Under the pieces are notes generated by a model. The model was not told where the DNA came from, made no database searches, and saw nothing but the letters and a program-made list of their open reading frames with translations. This document shows positions 15,342 through 24,500 of a stretch of 56,510 nt of DNA, piece by piece (the stretch's first letter is position 1; every line of letters begins with the position of its first letter). The stretch is from assembly GCA_029880325.1 (NCBI GenBank), contig JAOUOP010000051.1, positions 1 to 56,510 of the forward strand, given 5' to 3'. Source of the DNA: Myxococcales bacterium. GTDB taxonomy: Bacteria; Myxococcota_A; Polyangia; Polyangiales; JAFGIB01. The position numbers and the translations under genes are program-made.

Positions 15342-16226
15342 GTGTCAGGTTCATCGGGTGTCATTTTAGATTCTGAAGACGGCGAAGAGGAGACTCTGAA
15401 AGCCCATCCGGCTGCAGACATCTTTCCGCTGCTGGTAGGAGACCATTTTGAGCAGCTCAAGGAAGACATCGCCCGCAACGGCCAACGTTTGCCGATCCAG
15501 ATTTGGGAAGGTCAGATTATCGACGGCCGTAACCGCGCACGTGCCTGCCGAGAACTTGGCATCAGGCCGCGCTATGAGCTGCTTCGCGAACTCCCGGAGG
15601 AATCTCCAGTTCAGTACGTATTGGCCCTCAATCTGCGCCGTCGTCACCTATCGCCTGGTCAACGAGCGCTCGTGGCGGCGCGTACGCGGCAGTACTTTGA
15701 TGAAGGGGCACGGCTGAGGCGGGCGCGCAAGCGGGATCCGGAACGGTTTCCGGAAGTGGGCTGCGGAGACGCCCGCGACCAAGCCGGCGCAACTGTAGGC
15801 GTGTCGGGTCGCTCGGTCGACTACGCTACAAAGGTACTAAGCTACGGTGCGCCTGAGGTGATTGATGCCTGCGAGCAAGGACAAATTCCGATCGCCACGG
15901 CAGCAAGGCTAGTGCAGCTTCCGCACGATAAGCAGCGAGCAGCAATTGCTGGGGGTAGATCCGTAGTGACCACGGCGCTCAAGAGCTTGGCCCCGAGCAC
16001 GAAGTTCCCCGCATCCGAAGAACTCACAAAGCTGATCGCAGCTGCGAATCGACTCGAGTTGGCGCTCACGCAAAAATACGGAGGGCTTATCCAGTTGCTG
16101 CAGTCGCCGGACTACGACCAGCGCCTGGCTCCAGCACACATCAGCCAGCTCTCCCAGCTGGGGAAGTCTTTGGCGTCGATCGCCAAGGCAGGGCAAAAAG
16201 TAGGCGCTGTCAGATCGACTGAGTAG
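15342..16226 (+). CDS. ParB/Srx-fold nuclease-like domain protein
   Basis: A 294-residue protein started at GTG 15342 because GGGAGG sits six bases upstream. Residues about 20-105 form a ParB N-terminal domain: HPAADIFPLLVGDHFEQLKE, DIARNGQRLPIQIWEGQIID, GRNRARACRELGI. A helix-turn-helix region follows (ATVGVSGRSVDYATKVLSYG, then QIPIATAARLVQLP). It has no adjacent ParA and lies 8 kb from the parA locus, so it is probably a solitary ParB-like regulator or accessory partition protein. The C-terminal 80 residues are helical and may dimerise. Confidence 0.8.
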   Translation: MSGSSGVILDSEDGEEETLKAHPAADIFPLLVGDHFEQLKEDIARNGQRLPIQIWEGQIIDGRNRARACRELGIRPRYELLRELPEESPVQYVLALNLRRRHLSPGQRALVAARTRQYFDEGARLRRARKRDPERFPEVGCGDARDQAGATVGVSGRSVDYATKVLSYGAPEVIDACEQGQIPIATAARLVQLPHDKQRAAIAGGRSVVTTALKSLAPSTKFPASEELTKLIAAANRLELALTQKYGGLIQLLQSPDYDQRLAPAHISQLSQLGKSLASIAKAGQKVGAVRSTE

Positions 16227-16289
16227 GTCTGGCTGTGGTGTTGCAGTTTCCGTAACGCGTTTCGTTGCCTTGAGTGTCGTTGAGGTCGC

Positions 16290-16760
16290 GGACTTTTCGT
16301 GGCGCAGCCACTCCGTCAGATGCGGCCGGTGGTCGCGGAGGTCGAGCTGCTGGTAGCGGCATGCGGCGGCGTCGATGCTCTCTGGCAACGACCGCGCACA
16401 GCCGAGGCAGACCTCCGGAAACAGGTTCACGAAGGTGTCGACTTGCTCGGCCGGGAGCAACTCGCGGTGTGAGCCGCGGTGGCCCGTTTGGGCGCCGCGC
16501 TTGCGACGCTCCGCCTTGCGCTTGTTGCGCGCCGCGCGGTCCTCACGAGCACCCGAGCCCGGCCCGTCGCTCGACGGTGGCAGGTGCGAGTTCTGCGAGT
16601 TGCGGCCCAGCAGCTCGGTGAGGGCCTCGACCTGCTTGGCCAGGGCCTCGTTCTGCTTGGTCAGCGCGTCGATCTCGGCGTCACGCTCGGCCAGCGCGGC
16701 CTCGAGCGCGACGACACGCCTGCTGCTCGCCTCCGTGCCCGCCTCGTCGCCGCTCGCCAC
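16290..16760 (-). pseudogene. IS66-family transposase, N-terminal fragment
   Basis: It starts MASGDEAGTEASSRRVVALE, with the coiled coil ALTKQNEALAKQVEALTELL, then LGRNSQNSHLPPSSDGPG, the IS66 N-terminal signature, and the zinc-binding part of TnpC (LFPEVCLGCARSLPE). Homology stops near LTEWLRHE (about 16300), and the DDE domain is absent. The element end is probably at about 16838 on the right, where GTAACCGTTCACACCCC appears on the minus strand, resembling IS66-family ends. The short distance from end to gene suggests the single-gene ISBst12-type layout. Confidence 0.75.
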
Positions 16761-16839
16761 ACCCAGCTTAGATCACGATCTGATCCATCCGTCCATCCGT
16801 CTCGGGCAAAAAAATGTTGGGGTGTGAACGGTTACTATC

Positions 16840-17009
16840 CAGAGTCGCAGCTCCTCGCGAGTCAGCGCGCCCTCCTTGAAGCCGTGCCAGTACTCGAACG
16901 CGAGCGAAGTCAGCTCGAGTAGCTCGCGCCCGATGGCACCGGCCGGTCCGTCGCGCTCGGAGAAGCCGACGTATTTGCGTAGCAAGTGCGCGTGGCAGAC
17001 CTGCCGCAC
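16840..17009 (-). pseudogene. IS66-family transposase, internal fragment
   Basis: CHAHLLRKYVGFSERDGPAG, then GRELLELTSLAFEYWHGFKE, then LTREELRLW is the middle of an IS66 DDE transposase. It stops where the end of the neighbouring IS66 copy begins (about 16838), so a second IS66 element appears to have inserted into it. Both are now truncated. The right border lies within 25 bp of the acyl carrier protein stop codon. Confidence 0.7.
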
Positions 17010-17033
17010 CCCTTGCTCAGGGCGTTGCGCTCG

Positions 17034-17315
17034 CTACGCGGAGAGGAGTTCTGCGCAGGCATCGACGAGTGAGGCAACACTGAAACCCTCCTCGCCTCGC
17101 TGCGTCTCCTGTTCCACCCAGTCCTGCATCGGAAACTCGTCCAGATCAAAGGCATCCTCGAGAGCAAGGGTCAGGTCGACCATCTGCAGAGAGGTCAATC
17201 CTAGGTCATCGACCAAAGACAATGCGGGATCGATTCTTCGGTTACCATTCTCGGCGCCTTCGAATTCCCGTAACACATCTCGGAGGGTGTTGAAGATAGC
17301 GTCATGATCCATCAT
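17034..17315 (-). CDS. Acyl carrier protein (ACP1)
   Basis: A 93-residue carrier protein. The helix II motif is LVDDLGLTSLQMVDLTLALE, with the phosphopantetheine serine in LTSL at about residue 42, then DAFDLDEFPMQDWVEQE. It lacks the usual DSL triplet but the serine is aligned. It lies 78 bp downstream of a GNAT gene on the same strand, so the two are likely co-transcribed. It is closely related to the carrier protein at 34102 (DEFPLQD and ERGFS segments shared), which suggests a duplicated GNAT-ACP function of the biosynthesis cluster. It probably holds an acyl or aminoacyl intermediate as a thioester. Confidence 0.85.
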   Translation of the reverse strand: MMDHDAIFNTLRDVLREFEGAENGNRRIDPALSLVDDLGLTSLQMVDLTLALEDAFDLDEFPMQDWVEQETQRGEEGFSVASLVDACAELLSA

Positions 17316-17393
17316 CTGAGTTGCTCCCGGCTTGCTGCGAACATGAGTTCCGCGGTACGTGAAGGCCTACTTCGATTGTCGGATCCTGTCTCC

Positions 17394-18062
17394 TCACCGC
17401 CGCTGGTGACGACGCAGTCTCACCTCACCCCGGCGCCCCCTTGCACGGGCGAGCTCAACGCTACGTGCGCCAGTTTCCATCCACTTCTCCCGGCTCACCG
17501 CCAGCAGGTAGCTGTCCCACGCCTTGCCATCATGAATCTCATGGCCGCGAAGGACCGCTTCGATGTCGAAGATCGTGCCGGCGGCGTCTGCGAACTTGGC
17601 GTAGTTGTACTCGAGCGCTTCGGCATACAACTTCCGGAATGGGTATGCGTGGAACAGGAAGTCGATAAGCAAGGCCACTGCCTCCATTCCCAGCCCCGCA
17701 AGGTGGGTCCGCTGCGATGTAAACACGGCGACGCGCCCCGTCCCATGGCGCAGGTTTGCGCCGTAGCAACGTGCAAGGCCATCGATGGAAGCATTGACCG
17801 CGACATCACCCTCGAGGTCACGTCGCCGCACACCGTACTGACAGAACACGCCGTTCCAGAGCCGTCGCATCCAATCCTCGAACGAGCCTCCTTGATATGA
17901 CGGCTCCCAGCTGCGCGCCACGTCAGGCTCAAGCGTGATCTCATAGAGTCTTCGATAGTGCATCGGCAGAACTGGGACGAGTCGGGCACTTGTGCCAACC
18001 AGGCGCCTGCTAGCGCACTCGCCTAGAACCGCCGGTGGCCTCGTGTCTTCTGCAAAGTCCAT
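17394..18062 (-). CDS. GNAT-family acyltransferase, copy 1
   Basis: A 222-residue protein. SARLVPVLPMHYRRLYEITL, then SFEDWMRRLWNGVFCQYGV, then GLARCYGANLRHGTGRVAVF and TSQRTHLAGLGMEAVALLID form a GNAT-like core; the LAGLGMEA segment is in the place of the acetyl-CoA binding loop, and LYAEALEYNYAKFADA resembles the last GNAT strand-helix. It is paralogous to the gene at 20793 throughout. The divergence of the loop from the Q/R-x-x-G-x-G/A consensus leaves the donor uncertain: acetyl-CoA or an acyl-ACP. Linked to ACP1, it may load or modify the carrier-bound acyl chain. Confidence 0.7.
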   Translation of the reverse strand: MDFAEDTRPPAVLGECASRRLVGTSARLVPVLPMHYRRLYEITLEPDVARSWEPSYQGGSFEDWMRRLWNGVFCQYGVRRRDLEGDVAVNASIDGLARCYGANLRHGTGRVAVFTSQRTHLAGLGMEAVALLIDFLFHAYPFRKLYAEALEYNYAKFADAAGTIFDIEAVLRGHEIHDGKAWDSYLLAVSREKWMETGARSVELARARGRRGEVRLRRHQRR

Positions 18063-18177
18063 TCGTGCTCCAAACTGTGGTGAAGGGCATCGAGATTCAA
18101 GGCCGACGAGGATACGACCTTCGGTCGCAGATACTACGTGTGCATCGACGAGGGAAGGGGCGCGGACCTCTCCGATC

Positions 18178-18502
18178 TAGAGTGCCCCCCTCATAGGCGT
18201 TAAGCGACGTGCGACTCACGAAATCGCCAGACTCCGAAGACTTGCGAATCCAAATTTGAGACTGAAGGCAACTTCTGATGTCGTGCGGAGGTATGAACGG
18301 AAGTTGTGTTTGGGACTGAGTTAAAGAGCGGGCGTATCCTTCGTTTGCCAGAACGAAAAAAACCGCCGTGAGGCGGGAAAGGATACGCCCGCTCTTTAAC
18401 TCAGTCCCAAACACAACTCTTGACCATATCTCGTCGTGCGCTTGGTGAGTCGAGAAAAATCGTCGATTTCGGTCACTCAACGCCTATGGGGGGATTGACT
18501 AG
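18178..18502. mobile_element. MITE-like element with imperfect terminal inverted repeats
   Basis: The ends are CCCCCC-TC-ATAGGCGTTAAGCGAC (from 18186) and, inverted, CCCCCC-ATAGGCGTTGAGTGAC (to 18493). CTAG occurs 4-5 bp outside each end (18178-18181 and 18499-18502) and may be a target duplication. No gene lies inside; the centre is a perfect 40-bp inverted repeat. The length, lack of coding sequence and terminal repeats fit a non-autonomous insertion. Confidence 0.6.
18302..18418. repeat. Perfect 40-bp inverted repeat with 37-base loop
   Basis: Arms 18302-18341 and 18379-18418 are exact reverse complements (begin AGTTGTGTTTGGGACTGAG). The loop contains its own small stem CCGCC-GTGA-GGCGG and a run of seven A. 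If transcribed it would form a very stable hairpin. Confidence 0.9.
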
Positions 18503-18553
18503 TTCCGATGCGGGTGCCTAGAGTCGGGCCTCTGTTGAACGGGAGGAGGACTT

Positions 18554-19168
18554 GTGCGGCGTACAACAGTAGGCGCGATACTGGTCGTTGGGCTTGCTAG
18601 CTGGGGGGTTGCCGCAACCGTTCCAGACATAGGCCGTCCAGGAGCCCAAGAAGCAGGCGTCGACAGCGCAGCACCGCCCTCGATAGCAAGCGTCTCGATT
18701 CCTAGTGTTGGTCCGAAAAGAGCGGAGCACGACAAGGAAGCCGCAGCGCACCACGCCGATCACGTACACGCCCGCCTTCACGCCCAAGGTGAGCCACTGC
18801 TGCAACACCACACCAAGGAAGGCGCTCCCGCCGGCGATTCGACGCTGTGGGGCGAGGAACACAAGCGCAGCAATACGGCGCAGGCCATCGCTTCGCAGTG
18901 GGAGAGCGAGAGCACCGCTCCAAAATGGACCACTCAAGTGCACGGTGCGCTAGACAAGGTGCTTCAAGAAGCCGAGCTCCCCGAGGAAATGCTGCACAGC
19001 GTCGACTGTCGAACGACGCTCTGTCGCCTAGAGCTGCGCTGGACGAATCTTGCGGACGCGGCCAGGTTCTCGAGGGTTGCCCGAGTGCCTGGGGTCGACA
19101 ATGTCGTTGAGTATACGGGTGACGGCGCAACCGTTTTCTTTGGCCGGCCGGGCGTGGAGCTAGATTGA
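18554..19168 (+). CDS. Secreted protein of unknown function
   Basis: A 204-residue protein started at GTG 18554 after GGAGGAGGA. The N-terminus MRRTTVGAILVVGLASWGVA is a signal peptide or anchor. A low-complexity, His/Ala-rich middle follows. The C-terminal 80 residues are folded: QVHGALDKVLQEAELPEEML, then SVDCRTTLCRLELRWTN with a conserved cysteine pair, then a beta-rich end. The CRTTLCRLE pattern recurs in many secreted myxobacterial proteins in my experience, but no function is known. It stands right after the MITE-like element. Confidence 0.6.
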   Translation: MRRTTVGAILVVGLASWGVAATVPDIGRPGAQEAGVDSAAPPSIASVSIPSVGPKRAEHDKEAAAHHADHVHARLHAQGEPLLQHHTKEGAPAGDSTLWGEEHKRSNTAQAIASQWESESTAPKWTTQVHGALDKVLQEAELPEEMLHSVDCRTTLCRLELRWTNLADAARFSRVARVPGVDNVVEYTGDGATVFFGRPGVELD

Positions 19169-19328
19169 GTGGACTCACTTTCTGCGGCCACCGACAGCTG
19201 GAGCCGGATGTTGCGCACATGGAAATATGAGCAATGCCATACACGGACCGATGCCAGCGCTCTAAGTGCTCGCTGGCATCGGGACGTGCAGCAAGGCCAG
19301 ACAGTTAGCAACCACAGAGAGGATGCCA

Positions 19329-19991
19329 ATGTATAGATATCGTTTAGGACTCGGGATCTTGTTTGCAGTCGCATTGGCTGCCGGATGCGGCAGCTCGGTC
19401 GAACCTCAGGTGTCTCCCAGCGAACCCTCAGGTCACGCCTACAACCCAGAGGGCTCGGCCCCCACCTTTGGGGCCATGGTGAGTCAGTGGATGCACGCCA
19501 GGTACGTCGCACCCGCCAGTATCACCGAGGCGGTCAACAACGCGGAGATAGGGACCGTGGCAAGTGGTGTTGTCGCGGGGCTCGAGATGGGGCGCCGCGA
19601 AGCACTCACCGGCCCCAACGGCGAAGCTACCACGAACTACATTCAGTACTACGATGTCGTGATTCGTCCCGACAGGATCATCAAGGGAAACGGCTCGGCG
19701 AACGTCGAGATTCATGTGGAGTTCGTTTGGCCGCGCAACCTACCAACGGACGAACTGTCCGAAGCAGTTCCGCGTGGTGCGCGGGCGATCGTGCTCGGAG
19801 GTCGTCCAGATGGAGCCGAACCCACGGATCACACGCTGCTGCAGGTTCCCCCGTATGGTTTGGTGTTCGAGACCTCGCGCGGACAAACCGCATTACCGTT
19901 CGAGAATGACGCGGGGCTCGAGGACGTCGTAAAGGGCCTCCAAAGTCAGATGCCGTTTGCAGATGTTCTGGCCGCTGTCGCAGGCAACTAG
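19329..19991 (+). CDS. Lipoprotein, paralogue A
   Basis: A 220-residue protein from ATG 19329. MYRYRLGLGILFAVALAAGC is a lipoprotein signal peptide ending in the lipobox LAAGC. The mature protein has NYIQYYDVVIRPDRIIKGNG, VEIHVEFVWPRNLPTDELSE, VPRGARAIVLGGRPDGAEPT and LLQVPPYGLVFETSRGQTAL. It is clearly paralogous to the lipoprotein at 42179 over nearly its full length. Similar copies occur on each side of the biosynthesis cluster. No catalytic motif is seen; it resembles small beta-sandwich domains. It is probably attached to a membrane of the envelope. Confidence 0.7.
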   Translation: MYRYRLGLGILFAVALAAGCGSSVEPQVSPSEPSGHAYNPEGSAPTFGAMVSQWMHARYVAPASITEAVNNAEIGTVASGVVAGLEMGRREALTGPNGEATTNYIQYYDVVIRPDRIIKGNGSANVEIHVEFVWPRNLPTDELSEAVPRGARAIVLGGRPDGAEPTDHTLLQVPPYGLVFETSRGQTALPFENDAGLEDVVKGLQSQMPFADVLAAVAGN

Positions 19992-20108
19992 GAGTTCGGA
20001 AGATACCGCATCAATCGGGAGCAGTGCGAGCAGCCTCGCTTCTAGTGCTAGGTGCTCGACCACACAAGCCTCACCAAGTAACTGGTCACGAAACGGAGGA
20101 TAGAAACA

Positions 20109-20660
20109 ATGATTCGTAAAGGAACGGTCCGAGCGCTGCTCGGGGGCTCGATCGCTGCAACTCTGATATCGAAGTCGCAGGTGTCCGCCGACAACTGGGG
20201 TGGACAGCTAAGCTGGTGGCGGTGGCCGCAGGACGGAAATCTTTCATACTGCCAAGGGTCCGGACTCAGTAACGACGAGATGGAATTTGTGCACACGCAC
20301 ATGGACTACCTCACGGCCGCCACCGATATGTCCGACTCATGGTGGGGAGCATGTAGTTTAGACTACACCGATGTCTGGGTGCGGGACAGGAATCTCACTG
20401 TGCTCGGGCAGGCCTTCTGCAACAAGGCGGTGAACTCGGACATCTGTGACAGCTACATCGTCGACATCGACTACGCTGCCCACGTGGGCTGGCCCGCTGG
20501 GCTGGAGCAGACCGTTTGTCACGAGATAGGGCATTCGGTAGGGTTTTGGCATGACACGTCTCACAGCGACAACAGCTGCATGGAGAGTCCCCAGCAAGCT
20601 GACGGGCAGCACAATATCTATTCTCAGCATCACAAGGACCACATCAACGCTCGGTGGTAA
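20109..20660 (+). CDS. Secreted zinc metalloprotease-like protein
   Basis: A 183-residue protein started at ATG 20109, eight bases after GGAGGA. The signal peptide is MIRKGTVRALLGGSIAATLI. The metzincin signature HEIGHSVGFWHD gives the three zinc ligands and the catalytic Glu (about residue 140), and SCMESP supplies a likely Met-turn. The protein is short for a matrixin and lacks a recognisable propeptide. It is probably exported and cleaves proteins outside the cell. The last 54 bp of the gene are duplicated just downstream. Confidence 0.8.
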   Translation: MIRKGTVRALLGGSIAATLISKSQVSADNWGGQLSWWRWPQDGNLSYCQGSGLSNDEMEFVHTHMDYLTAATDMSDSWWGACSLDYTDVWVRDRNLTVLGQAFCNKAVNSDICDSYIVDIDYAAHVGWPAGLEQTVCHEIGHSVGFWHDTSHSDNSCMESPQQADGQHNIYSQHHKDHINARW

Positions 20661-20741
20661 CCACCCTCCCACTGTGCTCAACATCACAAGCACCACATCG
20701 GCGCTCGGTGGTAACCACCCTCTCACTGTGAGAGGGTGGTT
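20628..20741. repeat. 54-bp tandem duplication and hairpin after the metalloprotease gene
   Basis: The segment starting CATCACAAG at 20628 recurs at 20682; the second copy still encodes HHKHHIGARW and a stop. It ends in a perfect 13-bp hairpin, AACCACCCTCTCA (20713-20725) and its complement (20729-20741), without a T run. The hairpin may protect or terminate the transcript. Confidence 0.75.
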
Positions 20742-20792
20742 GCCACCGCAGTACGATAGCAATCGCCAAAGCCCAAGCCTGACATCTCAAGC

Positions 20793-21458
20793 ATGACAGC
20801 AGCGAATCCCGGCTCACGCGCAGACCATGATCACGCCGACCCATTTCTTGGATCTCGTTGTCGTCTGGTGCCTCTCCTCCCGGAGCATTATCCACACCTT
20901 TATGACATCACGCTTGAGCCGGAGTTGGTGAGTAGGTGGGAGCCCGATGTGGTTGGTGGGGCTTTTGAGGCGTGGGCGCGGAAGTTGACCGATGGTGTCT
21001 TGTGCCAGTACGGCGTGCAGTTGCGAAGCTCCACACGCCCTGTCGATGGCCTCGTGAGGTGTTATGGCGCAAACTTTCGGCACGCAACCGCGCAGGTCGC
21101 GATGTTCATGTCCTCACGCACACACAAGACTGGAGTTGGAGTGGAAGCAATGGCCTTGCTTATCGACTTCGTGTTTCGGCAATTCCCCCTGAGGAAACTC
21201 TATGCGGAAACGCTCGAGTACAACTATGCCCAGTTCGCAGCCGGAGCGGGCAAGTACTTTGAGGTCGAGGGGCGACTGCATGGACACGAGATTCATCAGG
21301 GAAGAGCGTGGGACACACTTGTCTTGGCCACGTCCAGAACGCTGTGGATGCAGGGCGGGTCGGAGGTCGCGGCGCGCGCTCGCGCAATTGGAAAGCGGCG
21401 CCAGCGCGAAGGGACAAGAATGAGACGGTCGCGCGTTCGGGTGCTTACTAGTGGCTGA
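20793..21458 (+). CDS. GNAT-family acyltransferase, copy 2
   Basis: A 221-residue protein paralogous to the gene at 17394 from residue about 18 on (SRCRLVPLLPEHYPHLYDIT, then LVRCYGANFRHATAQVAMFM, then GVGVEAMALLIDFVFRQFPL and LYAETLEYNYAQF). The C-terminus is basic. It is read in the same direction as the large PKS operon, which begins 87 bp downstream, so it may be its first gene. Acyl transfer between a carrier protein and a substrate is a reasonable role but cannot be read from the sequence. Confidence 0.7.
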   Translation: MTAANPGSRADHDHADPFLGSRCRLVPLLPEHYPHLYDITLEPELVSRWEPDVVGGAFEAWARKLTDGVLCQYGVQLRSSTRPVDGLVRCYGANFRHATAQVAMFMSSRTHKTGVGVEAMALLIDFVFRQFPLRKLYAETLEYNYAQFAAGAGKYFEVEGRLHGHEIHQGRAWDTLVLATSRTLWMQGGSEVAARARAIGKRRQREGTRMRRSRVRVLTSG

Positions 21459-21545
21459 ACTCTGTTTCGGCGGCTGACGACGTTGAAGTTCACGCTAGCC
21501 GTAGCATGTGCTTATGAAACTCGTCGCTGTCGGGGACCACCGATC

Positions 21546-24500
21546 ATGGAGACGATTATAGGTATCAGCCCTTTGGGGCGGCCTGACGCCACCTTGGTCC
21601 TTGCACTACAACGTGCCGGTGCCCTGGGAGTGTTCGACCTTCGCTGGCGAGACCAGCTACCTCCTCTGCCGTCGGCGCTGGAGGGGTTTGGGGTCCTGCT
21701 CGACTGCTCGCGCCCTGCGCCTACGTTGCCACCGAGCGCCACTACATTGGTCCTCTCCGGCCCCTCCCTGCTCCCCGCCGCCATACGCTCAGGGCGCAGG
21801 CTGCTGGTTCAGGTACGAAGCGTCCGGGAAGCGGAAGAGGCGGAGGCACTCGAGCCGGATGGTCTCATCGCACAGGGGTCCGAGTCTGGGGGACGAGTTG
21901 GCCAGGAGACGGCGTTCGTCTTGCTGCAGCGACTCGTCGCACGCGCCGCGGCGCCAGTCTGGCTGCAGGGTGGCGTGGGCGAGCACACAGCCGCAGCCGC
22001 GGTGGTCGGCGGCGCGCAAGGAGTGGTCGTCGATAGTCAGCTAAGCCTGCTGCGAGAGTCGACCCTCGACGACATGCTGCGCAAGCGCATCTCGTTTATG
22101 GACGGGAGCGACACGCGGGTGGTCTGCGGCCATCGAGTTCACGTCCGTGCAGGGACCATTCTTCCGCATGAAGAGGCAGAGCTGCACCGGCAAATTGCTT
22201 CGGGCGATGACCTGCTCCCCGTCGGCCAGGACATCACGGTCGCGAGCGACTTTGCGCGGTCGTACGGGACAACTTCCGCAACCGTCCGCGCACTCACTCG
22301 GGCGATTTCCTCCCATCTCCGTCAGGCACGTACGCATCGGCCCCTATCGCCCAATGGCCGCTGCTCCCCCGTCGGCGCCGCGTACTACCCCATAGCGCAA
22401 GGGCCGATGACGCGTGTCAGCGACCAGCCATCATTCGCGGCGGCGGTCGCGGGGGCCGGAGCACTCCCCTTCGTGGCGCTTTCGGTGCTCGAGGCCGATG
22501 CAGCCCGTGCACTGCTCACCGAAACCGCACAGCTGCTGGGCGACCGCAGCTGGGGCGTGGGCATCCTCGGCTTCGCTCCTGTGGAACTACGAGAGCAGCA
22601 GCTTGAGGTGCTGCGCGAACTCCGACCGCCGGTGGTGCTCATCGCGGGGGGACGGCCCTCCCAGACGCGCGTCCTGGAGCAGGCGGGCATCTCGTGTTTT
22701 CTCCACGTGCCCTCGCCGGGGCTCCTCGACCTGTTCCTGCGTGAAGGGGCGCGCAACTTTGTGTTCGAGGGCAGCGAGTGCGGCGGGCACGTGGGACCGC
22801 GCAGCAGCTTCGCTCTGTGGCAGAGCGTCGTCGAGCGCCTGCTTTCGCTCGACGACGTGGAGCGACTGAATCTGTACTTCGCCGGCGGGATCCACGATGC
22901 GCGCTCGGCGGCCATGGTCGCCGCCATGGCGGCGCCGCTGTGCGCCAGGGGTGCGCGCGTGGGCGTGCTGATGGGCACGGCCTACCTCTTCACCCACGAG
23001 GCGGTGGCCTGCGGCGCCATCACCGACAAGTTCCAGGAGGTCGCGCGTAGCTGTGACGGCACTGCGCTGTTGCACACTGCTCCGGGGCATGCGACCCGGA
23101 CTGCGCACAGCCCCTACGTGGACAGCTTTCGCGACCACGCGGACGCGCTCGAGGGACGGGACATGGAGCCGAGGCAGCGCTGGGCGCGGCTCGAGGAGCT
23201 GAACCTCGGACGACTGCGCATCGCGACCAAGGGCCTGCGCCACGGCGAGGCGGGGCCCGAGTCGGTGTCGGCGACGGAGCAGTGGCGCGACGGCCTCTAC
23301 ATGATGGGTCAGGTAGCTGCCCTGCGCTCGAGCACGCTCAGCCTGGCGGAGCTGCACGCCGAGGTGAGCGAAGGATCCCAGGCGCTGCTGGCGGAGGCGT
23401 TGCAAAGCCACCCGGGCCAACAGACCGCGTGTCCGGACGACATCGCGATCGTGGGCATGGCATGCATCTTCGCCGATGCGCCCGACAAGGAGACGTTCTT
23501 TCGCAACGTGCTGGCCGGCCACGACGCGGTCGCGGAAGTGCCAAGCACTCGCTGGGACCCGAAACGCTACTACGGCTCCGGTCCCGGGCAGATCCCCTCG
23601 CGCTGGGGCGCCTTCATTCCGGAGATCGTGTTCGAGCCGAGCAGATACGGCATCCCGCCCAAGTCTCTGGCCTCGATCGATCCGGCACAGCTGCTGAGCC
23701 TGCAAGTCGTCGACCGGGCCCTCCGGGATGCGGGCATCGACCCGGCGCACTTCGACGGCGAGCGCACCAGCGTGTTCTTCGGTGCCGACGCGGGCATCGA
23801 CCTGTCCGCGCGCTACAGCCTGCGAGCCTTCTACCCACAGCTCCTGGGTGAGCTCCCCGAGGCCCTCGACCGCCACCTGCCTTCCTTCACCGAGGACACC
23901 TTCGCTGGCGTGCTGGCCAACGTGATCGCGGGCCGCGCTTCCAACCGCCTCGATCTGGGCGGCACCAACTACGCGGTGGACGCGGCCTGCGGCTCTTCCC
24001 TGGCAGCGGTGCAGGTGGCGTGCAGGGAGCTGCTGTCCGGCGACTCCGACGTGGCGCTCGCAGGCGGCGCGGACCTGCACAACAGCGTGTACGACTACAT
24101 GCTGTTCGCCAGCGCCCAGGCCCTCTCGCCGACGGGCCGCTGCCGGGTCTTCGATGCCAAGGCGGACGGGACCACGTTGGGTGAGGGCGTAGGCGCGCTG
24201 GTGCTCAAGCGCCTGTCGGATGCGCGCCGGGATGGAGATCGCGTGTACGCGGTGATCAAGGCGGTGGGCGCGGCGAGCGATGGGCGTGCCCGCGGGCTGA
24301 CGGCGCCGACGATCAAGGGCCAGGGGCGCGCCCTGCGCCGTGCCTATGATCGGGCGGGCATCGCCCCCAGCGAACTCGGTCTGCTCGAAGCGCACGGCAC
24401 CGGCACAGCGGTGGGCGACCGAGTGGAGCTCACCGCTCTGACCGAACTCTTGCTGGACGACGGTGCCGCCGCGGGGCGTTGCACGCTCGGGTCCGTCAAG

